A DNA stretch of 10,216 nucleotides, taken from the NCBI GenBank assembly GCA_937913075.1, contig CALEPU010000252.1:1-10216 (forward strand), read 5' to 3'. The position numbers and the translations under genes are program-made. Shown in pieces: positions 1 to 5,887 of the stretch (the first letter of the stretch is position 1; every line of letters starts with the position of its first letter). The notes beneath the pieces were generated by a model that ran no database searches, was not told where the DNA came from, and saw only the letters and a list, made by a program, of their open reading frames with translations. Origin of the DNA: an uncultured Clostridia bacterium (GTDB taxonomy: Bacteria; Bacillota; Clostridia; Christensenellales; CAG-138).

Positions 1-2
1 AA

Positions 3-116
3 GGAAAGAAAAATCCCTCTCGGGCGGCAAGCTGCCCTTCGTGATTTTTCATCCTCGAACCGGCAAAGCCGGTTCTGCGGAAGAAAGTCGAAGGACTGCC
101 GCCCTTCAAGCTTTCC
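3..116. repeat. Nested imperfect palindrome upstream of tpiA
   Basis: Four complementary arm pairs nest concentrically: GGAAAG (3-8) with CTTTCC (111-116), GGGCGGCA (22-29) with TGCCGCCC (97-104), CCTTCG (36-41) with CGAAGG (89-94), and GAACCGGC (57-64) with GCCGGTTC (68-75) around an AAA loop. A further TCC/GGA pair lies at 52-54 and 79-81. The 22-37 segment could alternatively fold locally (GGGCGG with GCTGCCC). No good U-tract follows the central hairpin. It could be a transcript-end or leader structure, or a dispersed palindromic repeat. Its left edge may lie outside the window, and its function is unknown. Confidence 0.5.
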
Positions 117-129
117 GCTGAATTTTGTT

Positions 130-148
130 TACTGTTAACTGTAGGAGG
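130..148 (+). promoter_or_regulatory. tpiA ribosome binding site with overlapping dyad
   Basis: AGGAGG at 143-148 lies 8 nt before the tpiA ATG and is a strong Shine-Dalgarno. Immediately upstream, positions 130-143 form an imperfect dyad centred on GTTAAC (TAC-t-GTTAAC-t-GTA) that touches the ribosome binding site. Whether the dyad is an operator or chance is unclear. No convincing -35/-10 pair is visible in 105-156, so tpiA may be read from a promoter upstream of the window. Confidence 0.45.
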
Positions 149-156
149 ACATAACC

Positions 157-921
157 ATGCGTAAACCCATCATCGCCGGCAACTGGAAGATGAACAAGAC
201 CCCCTCTGAGGCAAAGGCTCTGCTTGAAGAGATCATCCCCCTCGTCAAAGACGCAAACTGTGAAGTTGTCGCTTGCGTACCTTACGTAGACCTCGCAACC
301 GCGATCGAAGTCACCAAGGACACCAACATCAAAATCGGCGCTGAGAACTGCCACTGGGCAGAGAGCGGCGCTTTCACCGGCGAGATCAGCACCGGTATGC
401 TCAAGGAACTGGGCGTAGAATATGTCGTGATCGGTCACTCCGAGCGCAGACAGTATTTCGGCGAGACCGACGAGACCGTCAACAAGCGCACTAAGGCAGC
501 TCTTGCTGCAGGCCTCAAGCCCATTGTCTGCGTAGGCGAACTGCTCTGGGAGCGTGAGTGCGACATCACCAACGAGGTCATCGCCCGCCAGATCAAGCTC
601 GACCTGTGGGAAGTTACCCCCGAGGAGATGGCTAACGTCGTGATCGCTTACGAGCCTGTATGGGCTATCGGCACCGGCAAGACCGCTACCGCTGAGCAGG
701 CGGAGGAAGTCTGCGAATTCATCCGTATGTGCCTCAAGGCAAAGTACGGTCTCGAGGTTGCTTCTGCTGTCACTATCCAGTACGGCGGCTCCATGAACGA
801 CAAGAACGCGGCTGAACTGCTGGCAAAAACCAACGTCGACGGCGGTCTGATCGGCGGCGCTTCTCTCGTAGCCGAAAAATTCGCGGCGATCGTTGACGCG
901 ACCAAGCCCGAAGAGTTCTGA
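157..921 (+). CDS. tpiA: Triosephosphate isomerase
   Basis: Cytosolic glycolytic enzyme that interconverts dihydroxyacetone phosphate and glyceraldehyde-3-phosphate. The 254-residue length is normal for the family. The protein opens with the classic AGNWKMN motif carrying substrate-binding Asn9 and Lys11. The catalytic electrophile His94 lies in VIGHSERR, and the catalytic base Glu166 in the signature AYEPVWAIGTG (164-174), followed by the mobile loop 6 (about 168-177). Phosphate-binding glycines are in YGGS (209-212) and GG 233-234. The ATG is preceded by AGGAGG at good spacing. The stop is 46 bp before gpmI with no terminator between, so the two are probably co-transcribed. No key residue is missing. 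Identification is near certain. Confidence 0.98.
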   Translation: MRKPIIAGNWKMNKTPSEAKALLEEIIPLVKDANCEVVACVPYVDLATAIEVTKDTNIKIGAENCHWAESGAFTGEISTGMLKELGVEYVVIGHSERRQYFGETDETVNKRTKAALAAGLKPIVCVGELLWERECDITNEVIARQIKLDLWEVTPEEMANVVIAYEPVWAIGTGKTATAEQAEEVCEFIRMCLKAKYGLEVASAVTIQYGGSMNDKNAAELLAKTNVDGGLIGGASLVAEKFAAIVDATKPEEF

Positions 922-967
922 TCATTCAGAGGATCTTCACTCACTCTTACACAGAGAGGATAATTAT

Positions 968-2503
968 ATGAAAAAACCACTTGCATTAATCATCATGGAC
1001 GGCTTCGGTATCGCTCCCAAGTACGGCAACGCCATTGACTATGCGCGCACGCCGCACCTTGACCGGCTGTTCTTCCAAAATCCTGTTACCATGATCGGCG
1101 CGTCGGGTCTGGACGTCGGTCTGCCCCACGGTCAGATGGGTAACAGCGAGGTCGGCCACACCAACATGGGCGCGGGTCGTATCGTCTACCAGGAGCTCAC
1201 CCGCATCACCAAGTCTATCGAGGACGGCGACTTCTTCGAGAACGAGGCGATGAACAAGGCTGTTGACAACGCCATCAAGAACGACAGCTCCCTGCATCTG
1301 TTCGGTCTGCTGTCCCCCGGCGGCGTTCACAGCCACAACACTCACATGTACGGTATTCTGGAGCTTGCAAAGCGCAAGGGTCTCGAAAAGGTCTACATCC
1401 ACGCTTTCCTCGACGGTCGTGACGTACCGCCCTCCAGCGCGAAGGAATATGTCGCTGAAGCTGTCGAAAAGTGCAAAGAGATCGGCGTAGGTAAGATCGC
1501 TACCATCAGCGGTCGTTACTACGCGATGGACAGAGATAATCGCTGGGAGCGCGTCGAAAAGGCGTACTCCGCGATCGTCTACGGCGAGGGCGTCAACGAA
1601 GTTGACCCTGTTGAAGCCGTTCAACACTCCTATGATAACGGAGTGACCGACGAGTTCATGCTGCCCTCCGTCATCGCGGGCGGCGATACCGTCAAGGCGA
1701 ACGACAGCGTGATCTTCTACAACTTCCGTCCCGACAGAGCGCGCGAGATTACCCGCACCTTTGTCGATCCCGATTTCAGCGGCTTTGAGCGCAGAAACGG
1801 CTTCTTCCCCGTCTGCTATGTCTGTATGACCCAGTATGACGCGACGATGCCGAACGTCGAGATCGCTTTCAAGCCGCAGACCCTGGTCAACACCCTCGGC
1901 GAATATCTCTCTAAGAACGGCTTGACCCAGCTCAGGATCGCCGAGACCGAGAAATACGCTCACGTTACCTTCTTCTTCAACGGCGGCGTTGAGAAGCAGT
2001 ATGAGGGCGAGGATCGCATCCTCGTCAAGTCCCCCGCTGTCGCGACCTACGATATGCAGCCCCATATGAGCGCGTACGAAGTCACCGAAAAGTGCGTCGA
2101 AGCCATCAAGAGCGGCAAGTATGACGTCATCATCCTCAACTTCGCGAACTGCGATATGGTCGGTCACACCGGCATTATGGAGGCGGCGGTCGCCGCCGTT
2201 CATGCTGTTGACGACTGCGTTGGCAGGCTCGTCGATACCATATTGCGCTGCGGCGGCAGATGTATCATCACCGCCGATCACGGCAACTGCGAGCTGATGG
2301 AGCTTAACGGCGAGCGCATGACGGCGCACACCACCAACCCCGTGCCCGTTGTGTACGTCGGGGAGGACGCGGCGGAGTATTCCTTCCGTGAAGGCGGCAG
2401 GCTTTGCGATCTTGCGCCTACGCTTCTCATGCTTATGGGTCTTCCTCAGCCTGCCGAGATGCAGGGCAGCTCTCTGCTCGTCCGTAATGCCGAGGAGCAG
2501 TGA
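968..2503 (+). CDS. gpmI: 2,3-bisphosphoglycerate-independent phosphoglycerate mutase
   Basis: Metal-dependent cytosolic enzyme that converts 3-phosphoglycerate to 2-phosphoglycerate in glycolysis, a member of the alkaline phosphatase superfamily. The 511-residue length is standard. Asp11 (MDGFG) and the phosphoryl-accepting Ser60 in MGNSEVGHTN, with Asp437-His438 (TADHGN), form one metal site. Asp396, His400 (CDMVGH) and His454 form the second. The inserted transferase domain holds His121, DGRDVPP (149-155), SGRYYAMDRD (181-190) and FRPDRAR (253-259). Start chosen: the ATG at 968, 7 nt after GAGAGGA, because the family begins with (K)KP-x-x-LIIMDGFG. An upstream in-frame ATG at 893 would overlap tpiA and add 25 unrelated residues. 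It follows tpiA in the usual Firmicutes glycolytic order; the expected next gene, eno, is not here. Confidence 0.98.
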   Translation: MKKPLALIIMDGFGIAPKYGNAIDYARTPHLDRLFFQNPVTMIGASGLDVGLPHGQMGNSEVGHTNMGAGRIVYQELTRITKSIEDGDFFENEAMNKAVDNAIKNDSSLHLFGLLSPGGVHSHNTHMYGILELAKRKGLEKVYIHAFLDGRDVPPSSAKEYVAEAVEKCKEIGVGKIATISGRYYAMDRDNRWERVEKAYSAIVYGEGVNEVDPVEAVQHSYDNGVTDEFMLPSVIAGGDTVKANDSVIFYNFRPDRAREITRTFVDPDFSGFERRNGFFPVCYVCMTQYDATMPNVEIAFKPQTLVNTLGEYLSKNGLTQLRIAETEKYAHVTFFFNGGVEKQYEGEDRILVKSPAVATYDMQPHMSAYEVTEKCVEAIKSGKYDVIILNFANCDMVGHTGIMEAAVAAVHAVDDCVGRLVDTILRCGGRCIITADHGNCELMELNGERMTAHTTNPVPVVYVGEDAAEYSFREGGRLCDLAPTLLMLMGLPQPAEMQGSSLLVRNAEEQ

Positions 2504-2557
2504 GCGGGATTTAATTAAAATATACCGCTTTGACCGTACAAAAAACGCAAAATTTGC

Positions 2558-2586
2558 TTGCATAAACCGAACGGGCGTGGTATAAT
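2558..2586 (+). promoter_or_regulatory. SigA promoter for secG (extended -10)
   Basis: TTGCAT (2558-2563) and a perfect TATAAT (2581-2586) are separated by exactly 17 bp, and TGG just before the -10 supplies the TGn extended -10 element. The predicted start is near 2592-2594, leaving a leader of about 27 nt before the secG ATG at 2621 with GGAAGGAAA as ribosome binding site. It sits in the 117-bp gap after gpmI, so secG is probably transcribed independently of the glycolytic genes. Confidence 0.85.
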
Positions 2587-2620
2587 ACCGTTCGCAGTGA
2601 TTTTTAGGAAGGAAATAATT

Positions 2621-2929
2621 ATGGATATTCTGCAAAACATCATCAACATTCTCCTGCTCATCGCGGCCGTACTGCTCGTTATAGTCGTCCTTATGCAGGA
2701 GTCCAACAGCTCCGGTCTCGGCAGTGCTTTCGGCTCCGATACCACCTCGCTCACCACTCGCGGCAAAAAGGCCAGCCGTGAGAGGCAGCTTCAGAAGATC
2801 ACCGTTATCCTCGGCATCGTCGTTGCTGTGCTTGCCATACTCATGGTCCTCATGCCCTGGTTTACAAAGCTCGCTACCCCTGCGGAGTCTGCCGATACCA
2901 TGCTCAACGCGGTTCGCAGCATCTTCTGA
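2621..2929 (+). CDS. secG: Preprotein translocase subunit SecG
   Basis: Small integral-membrane subunit of the SecYEG channel, which exports unfolded proteins; it assists the SecA-driven insertion cycle. The 102-residue protein has the standard two-helix hairpin: transmembrane segment 1 at about residues 5-25, and segment 2 at about 60-80. The conserved loop between them starts LMQESNSSGLGSAFG (about 24-38), matching the family pattern LxQxxxxxGLGxxFG. A short basic stretch (RGKKASRERQ) follows the loop. Start chosen: the ATG at 2621 after GGAAGGAAA; an earlier in-frame ATG at 2558 lies inside the promoter and adds a non-family extension. In many Firmicutes secG precedes rnr and smpB; here smpB follows directly after a terminator. 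Confidence 0.95.
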   Translation: MDILQNIINILLLIAAVLLVIVVLMQESNSSGLGSAFGSDTTSLTTRGKKASRERQLQKITVILGIVVAVLAILMVLMPWFTKLATPAESADTMLNAVRSIF

Positions 2930-2968
2930 TTTTAAGCATCGTTCGGCGGTGCTATTGACACGGTATCC

Positions 2969-3017
2969 ATGCACAGCGCTCCTGCTATAAATAATGAGCG
3001 CTGTGTATTTTCTTATT
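2969..3017 (+). terminator. Intrinsic terminator after secG
   Basis: CACAGCGCTC (2972-2981) pairs perfectly with GAGCGCTGTG (2996-3005). The stem can be lengthened by three more pairs (2969-2971 with 3006-3008, one G-U). It is followed by the U-rich TATTTTCTTATT (3006-3017). The 14-nt loop contains TGCTATAAA (2983-2991), which resembles an extended -10 element, so smpB transcription might restart from inside the hairpin. A TTGACA at 2955-2960 is about 25 bp away, too far to pair with it normally. Confidence 0.75.
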
Positions 3018-3033
3018 CAAGCGGAGGTGCATT

Positions 3034-3504
3034 ATGCCGATAAAAAAAGGACGCCGCTCATTGGCGGAAAATCGCAAGGCGCGCCACGATTATTTTATCG
3101 AGGACACCTATGAGTGCGGCATAGCGCTTGTCGGTACGGAGGTCAAGTCCATTCGGGCGGGCAAGGTCAATATAAAGGACTCCTACGCCAAGGTAAAAAA
3201 CGGCGAGGCGTTCGTCGTCGGCATGCACGTCAGCCCATACGAGCAGGGCAATATATTCAACCGCGATCCATTCAGGGAGCGCAAGCTCCTCCTTCATAAG
3301 AGGGAGATTTTAAAGCTTGCCGCCCTCTCGCAGGCGGACGGTTACAGCCTTATCCCGCTTGAGCTCTATTTGAAGGACGGCAGGGTAAAGCTCGCGCTCG
3401 CCGTCGCAAAGGGTAAAAAGCTTTACGACAAGCGGCACGATATCGCGGAGCGGGACGCAAAACGTCAGATGGAGCGCCGCGATAAGGACAGCCGATACGA
3501 TTGA
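3034..3504 (+). CDS. smpB: SsrA-binding protein SmpB
   Basis: Partner of tmRNA in trans-translation: it binds the tRNA-like domain of tmRNA, places it in stalled ribosomes and allows tagging and release of the nascent chain. The 156 residues match the family length. Hallmarks are present in order: the N-terminal RKARHDYFIEDTYECGI, GTEVKSIRAGKVNIKDSY (34-51), HVSPYEQGN (65-73), DPFRERKLLLHK (78-89) and AVAKGKKLYDKR (123-134). The highly charged C-terminal tail (135-156) is the part that becomes helical and probes the empty mRNA channel in known SmpB proteins. The ATG follows GGAGGT (3023-3028) closely. The tmRNA gene ssrA, often nearby, is not in this window. Confidence 0.97.
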   Translation: MPIKKGRRSLAENRKARHDYFIEDTYECGIALVGTEVKSIRAGKVNIKDSYAKVKNGEAFVVGMHVSPYEQGNIFNRDPFRERKLLLHKREILKLAALSQADGYSLIPLELYLKDGRVKLALAVAKGKKLYDKRHDIAERDAKRQMERRDKDSRYD

Positions 3505-3510
3505 GAAGTA

Positions 3511-3541
3511 AGCGATGCGTAAGCAGTGATCGTTGTTTTTT
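3511..3541 (+). terminator. Possible weak terminator after smpB
   Basis: AGCGAT (3511-3516) can pair with ATCGTT (3529-3534, one G-U) around a 12-nt loop. The stem is followed by G and then six T (3536-3541). It is short and of modest stability, so the call is tentative. It ends just 5 nt before the start codon of the next gene. Confidence 0.4.
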
Positions 3542-3546
3542 AGACT

Positions 3547-4260
3547 ATGGAGCTTTACACCGGCGGTACGTACACGGGAATACTGTTTTTCGCAGTTGCG
3601 GCGATAATATGCGCCATATCGCTTGCGCATGTTATTGCCTGTATGCTTGATAACTACGTGCTGCGCTACGCAACTAAGCCGGTGCTCATGCCCGCCTTAA
3701 TACTCCTGCACCTTGTCATGTGCGGCACGGCGCATCCCTTCGTTATAGCGGCTCTCGTTTTCGGATGGCTCGGGGACGTCTTCTTAATGCTCGCGAATAA
3801 AAGCAAAGCCTTCTTTATGCTCGGCATGGCGGCTTTCCTTTTAGGGCATATCTCATACGTTGCATCGGCAATCTCGGCAGGCTTGCCTGCCTCGGCGCTT
3901 GCCCGCCCGCACGCTGCCCCGGCGCTTGCCGCGATATGCGTTTTTATGCTCGCAGGCTGCTGCGGAGTTTATGCCTTCCTCTACAAAAGCATCTTCAAAA
4001 AGCTTCGCATACCATGCGCCGTGTACGTCGCCGCGATAGGCGGTATGGCTTGCACCATGCTCTGCGGCTTCTTCGGCAGGCGCGATATTGCATCCGCCTA
4101 TACCGCTGTCGGTGGAGTGCTTTTTATAATATCGGATTTCCTGCTTGCCTGCCGTATGTTCCGCAAGACCAAAAGGCGCAGCAGCACTGTGAACGCCGCC
4201 GTAATGGCGACCTATATCCTTGCGCAGCTCTGCATTTCGCTGGGCTTTGCATCCCTTTAA
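3547..4260 (+). CDS. YhhN/TMEM86-family membrane protein (lysoplasmalogenase-like)
   Basis: A 237-residue, strongly hydrophobic polytopic membrane protein with about eight predicted helices. It matches the YhhN/TMEM86 family: ATKPVLMP (42-49), FGWLGDVFLM (72-81, Asp77), FMLGMAAFLLGHISY (90-104, His101), VGGVLFIISDFLLA (188-201, Asp197) and YILAQLCISLG (223-233). Animal members hydrolyse the vinyl-ether bond of lysoplasmalogens; some Clostridia make plasmalogens, so that activity is plausible but unproven here. The ATG has no Shine-Dalgarno: it follows a T6 run, and an in-frame stop (TAG, 3541) lies just upstream, so no earlier start exists. The next in-frame ATG (3643) would cut off the first membrane helix. 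Translation may depend on coupling to smpB, 42 bp upstream. Confidence 0.85.
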   Translation: MELYTGGTYTGILFFAVAAIICAISLAHVIACMLDNYVLRYATKPVLMPALILLHLVMCGTAHPFVIAALVFGWLGDVFLMLANKSKAFFMLGMAAFLLGHISYVASAISAGLPASALARPHAAPALAAICVFMLAGCCGVYAFLYKSIFKKLRIPCAVYVAAIGGMACTMLCGFFGRRDIASAYTAVGGVLFIISDFLLACRMFRKTKRRSSTVNAAVMATYILAQLCISLGFASL

Positions 4261-4294
4261 ACCGCTTTGCCAAAGCATTTTCAAGGAGAAAAAG

Positions 4295-4834
4295 ATGTTA
4301 ACTCTTGTCATGTATTATTCGCTCACCGGCAGGTCGAGATACGAGGCGACCCGCATATCGAGGGAGGAGAACGCCGAGCTTTACGAGGTTCGTGAGCAGC
4401 GCCGCAGGTCAATGCCCAACGCTTATCTCTTCGGTCCCGCGCAGGCGAGGGCAAGGCGCTTCGTCTACATAGAGCCCATTGCCGTCGATATCGAGGAGTT
4501 CGACAGAATTATTATCGTCTGCCCCGTATGGGGCGGTTATCCCGCGCCTGCATTCAATAATATCGTAAGCGAGCTGCCGCCCGATAAAGAGGTGGAGATA
4601 TACCTTACGTCCGACTCGGGCAAGGCAAAGGCAAGAGCCGAGACGACGGTGCTTGTAGAGAGTCAGGGCGTACACGTTACAAATTATCAGGTCATCAAAA
4701 CGGAGGATCTTAAAAAGCGCGATAAAAAGCACGCCAAGCGAAGGAGGCAGGAGAAGAAGCTCAAAAAGAAGCTTGAGGCAAAGGACGAAGCTCCCGCCGA
4801 GCCGCTCGAAAAAGCCGAAACCGATTTAGAGTGA
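4295..4834 (+). CDS. Flavodoxin-like fold protein with charged C-terminal tail
   Basis: A 179-residue protein whose first 135 residues look like a flavodoxin-fold domain. Strand 1 (TLVMYYS, 3-9) leads into a phosphate-loop-like SLTGRSR (9-15). A further strand, RIIIVCPVWGGYPAPAFNNI (71-90), carries the VWGGxPAPA motif that contacts the flavin ring in related flavodoxin/NADPH-dependent reductase families. EIYLTSDSGKA (101-111) is the next strand. The loop has Gly-Arg-Ser where flavodoxins usually have Gly-Asn-Thr, so flavin binding is not assured. Residues 139-165 are dense in Lys/Arg/Glu, then turn acidic and Ala/Pro-rich, probably disordered or helical. The ATG at 4295 follows AAGGAG with good spacing; the gene starts 34 bp after the YhhN gene. 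Substrate unknown. Confidence 0.7.
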   Translation: MLTLVMYYSLTGRSRYEATRISREENAELYEVREQRRRSMPNAYLFGPAQARARRFVYIEPIAVDIEEFDRIIIVCPVWGGYPAPAFNNIVSELPPDKEVEIYLTSDSGKAKARAETTVLVESQGVHVTNYQVIKTEDLKKRDKKHAKRRRQEKKLKKKLEAKDEAPAEPLEKAETDLE

Positions 4835-4856
4835 CGAGCACCGAAAGGCGCCTGTA

Positions 4857-4885
4857 CGACCCCTTCGCCATTGGCGCGGGGGTCG
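4857..4885 (+). terminator. GC-rich hairpin, possible terminator after flavodoxin-like gene
   Basis: CGACCCCT (4857-4864) pairs with GGGGGTCG (4878-4885, one G-U). After one mismatch, CGCC (4866-4869) pairs with GGCG (4873-4876) around an ATT loop. The stem is long and stable, but only CTTAAT follows it rather than a clear U-tract, so termination efficiency is doubtful. It separates the flavodoxin-like gene from the trmK promoter. Confidence 0.45.
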
Positions 4886-4922
4886 CTTAATGCCCGTTTA
4901 TACCTGCTTTTTCCCGCCGCTG

Positions 4923-4951
4923 TTGACTTATCGAGGGTTTGCGGTTATAAT
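4923..4951 (+). promoter_or_regulatory. SigA promoter for trmK
   Basis: TTGACT (4923-4928) and a perfect TATAAT (4946-4951) are separated by exactly 17 bp, a near-consensus vegetative promoter. The normal 6-8 nt discriminator puts the transcription start at about 4957-4959, which coincides with the A of the trmK ATG (4959). The transcript is therefore predicted to have no, or almost no, 5' leader. Confidence 0.85.
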
Positions 4952-4958
4952 ATGCTGT

Positions 4959-5708
4959 ATGAGTGGAAATTTGCGCCATGCACCCGTATTGAGCGAAAGG
5001 CTGTCGAACGTCAAGGATATGCTTGGCTATGCCGACTCCGTTTGGGACGTCGGCTGCGATCACGGCTATCTCGCGTCCGCGCTGCTCGCTTCCGGGGCTG
5101 CAAAGCACATCTACGCCACAGACCTCAGCCCCGTGTCCGTCGCCAAGGCTGAGCGAAGTTTTGAGGCGAAGGGGCAGATGGACAGCGTCAGCCTCGCCGT
5201 CGCAGACGGGCTTTCCGGCTTTGCGCCCAAGGGCGATTACAAGCTTGCCCTTTGCGGCATGGGCGGTGAGCTGATAGCGCAAATTCTTTCATCAGGCTCA
5301 GCCGTTGCCGAGGGCGCATCGCTCATAGTCATGCAGCCCATGCGCGGGGAGGAGGAGCTGCGGCGCTTTCTGCTGGAAGCAGGCTACACCTTTGTCGATG
5401 AGAGGGTTGTGTGCGACGACGGACGTTTCTACCAGATAATTGCCGCGAGATACGGCGGGCGCGATGAAGTGCCGGCTTGGTTCCCCAAGGGGTATTACCG
5501 CTTTGGCTGGCTTATGTGTGACAGGTACGACGAGGCGCTGTTTACTTTACTCACAAGGTTCCGCGGAGTATATGCCTCACAGCTTGAGATCGCCGAGGCT
5601 TCCGGCACAAGACCGCAAAAGCTCGTTTCGGAGCTTGCCGCTGTCGATAAGCTCATAGGGCATCTGACGGAGCTTGGCGGCTTCTCCCGTCAGGTAAACG
5701 CTGATTAA
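4959..5708 (+). CDS. trmK: tRNA (adenine(22)-N1)-methyltransferase TrmK
   Basis: SAM-dependent cytosolic methyltransferase that forms m1A at position 22 of tRNAs. The 249-residue protein begins with the family's LSxRL segment (LSERLSNV, 11-18). The SAM-binding motif I is VWDVGCDHGYLASAL (28-42), the acidic SAM ribose contact is Asp55 in ATDLSP, and the family-specific CGMGGELI (99-106) and IVMQPMRG (123-130) follow. A C-terminal helical region (about 180-245) is typical. Start chosen: the ATG at 4959 right at the predicted transcription start. An in-frame ATG at 4890 lies upstream of the promoter and adds a non-family leader, and no Shine-Dalgarno precedes either start. Its last four codons (VNAD) and its stop lie inside the inverted-repeat element at 5694-5869. 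The trmK-nif3 pairing is a common Firmicutes arrangement. Confidence 0.93.
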   Translation: MSGNLRHAPVLSERLSNVKDMLGYADSVWDVGCDHGYLASALLASGAAKHIYATDLSPVSVAKAERSFEAKGQMDSVSLAVADGLSGFAPKGDYKLALCGMGGELIAQILSSGSAVAEGASLIVMQPMRGEEELRRFLLEAGYTFVDERVVCDDGRFYQIIAARYGGRDEVPAWFPKGYYRFGWLMCDRYDEALFTLLTRFRGVYASQLEIAEASGTRPQKLVSELAAVDKLIGHLTELGGFSRQVNAD

Positions 5709-5869
5709 TTCGTTTTGCGGCGAAGTATCGATCTGACAGAGGGACGGTTCTTTTGTCAGGCAGTCGTGTTTTTGCAATGAACGAAAGGGTTTTTCTGACA
5801 ATAAGAACCGTCCCTGCTGTCAGGTACAGCTCCGCTGCATAACAAAAACCTGAATTAATCAGCGTTTAC
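5694..5869. mobile_element. Putative 176-bp MITE with 18-bp inverted termini and TCAG duplication
   Basis: GTAAACGCTGATTAATTC (5694-5711) is the perfect 18-bp reverse complement of 5852-5869. The 4-bp sequence TCAG abuts both outer ends (5690-5693 and 5870-5873), as a target-site duplication would. Inside, a second large inverted repeat occupies 5733-5759 and 5795-5823, and the stretches between outer and inner arms also pair imperfectly (GTTTTG, CGGCGAAG against CAGCGGAG). No transposase is encoded, so if mobile it is non-autonomous. It spans the stop of trmK and ends next to the nif3 ribosome binding site. As RNA it would fold into a long hairpin between the two genes. Copy number in the genome is unknown. 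Confidence 0.7.
5733..5823. repeat. Inner inverted repeat with GGGACGGTTCTT core (REPIN-like)
   Basis: The left arm (5733-5759) and right arm (5795-5823) are reverse complements except for two single-base insertions in the right arm. Each consists of CTGACAG, the 13-base core AGGGACGGTTCTT and TTGTCAG. Each arm also begins with CTGACA and ends with TGTCAG, so each is itself a small terminal inverted repeat. The spacer is 35 bp. From memory, similar GACGGTTCTTTTGTC palindromes are scattered through many Clostridia genomes and are linked to IS200-like/REP-associated transposases; that link is recalled, not shown here. Confidence 0.65.
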
Positions 5870-5871
5870 TC

Positions 5872-5878
5872 AGGAGGT
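5872..5878 (+). promoter_or_regulatory. nif3 ribosome binding site deciding a TTG start
   Basis: AGGAGGT (5872-5878) lies 9 nt upstream of TTG at 5888. Another in-frame TTG at 5879 is too close (1 nt) to be used. The site begins inside the right TCAG copy flanking the inverted-repeat element, so it was intact in the inferred pre-insertion sequence. Confidence 0.8.
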
Positions 5879-5887
5879 TTGATTATA

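Noticed and set aside
893..967. Earlier in-frame ATG for gpmI
   Set aside because: It overlaps the end of tpiA, has no ribosome binding site and adds residues not found in the family; the ATG at 968 has both good spacing and the right N-terminus.
2503..2529. AGCGG...CCGCT inverted repeat after the gpmI stop as a terminator
   Set aside because: Five pairs around a 17-nt AT-rich loop with only three T afterwards is too weak to support a call.
986..2974. Very long open frame (662 codons) on the minus strand opposite gpmI and secG
   Set aside because: It mirrors gpmI codon structure, crosses the secG promoter and both genes, and its translation resembles no family. gpmI and secG are unmistakable on the other strand.
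4264..4276. GCTTT-GCC-AAAGC hairpin between the YhhN gene and the flavodoxin-like gene
   Set aside because: It is a five-pair, AT-rich stem immediately before a ribosome binding site; it could be chance, and the short gap suggests co-transcription.
4890..4958. Earlier in-frame ATG for trmK
   Set aside because: It lies upstream of the trmK promoter and would add a hydrophobic leader foreign to TrmK; the family N-terminus matches the ATG at 4959.
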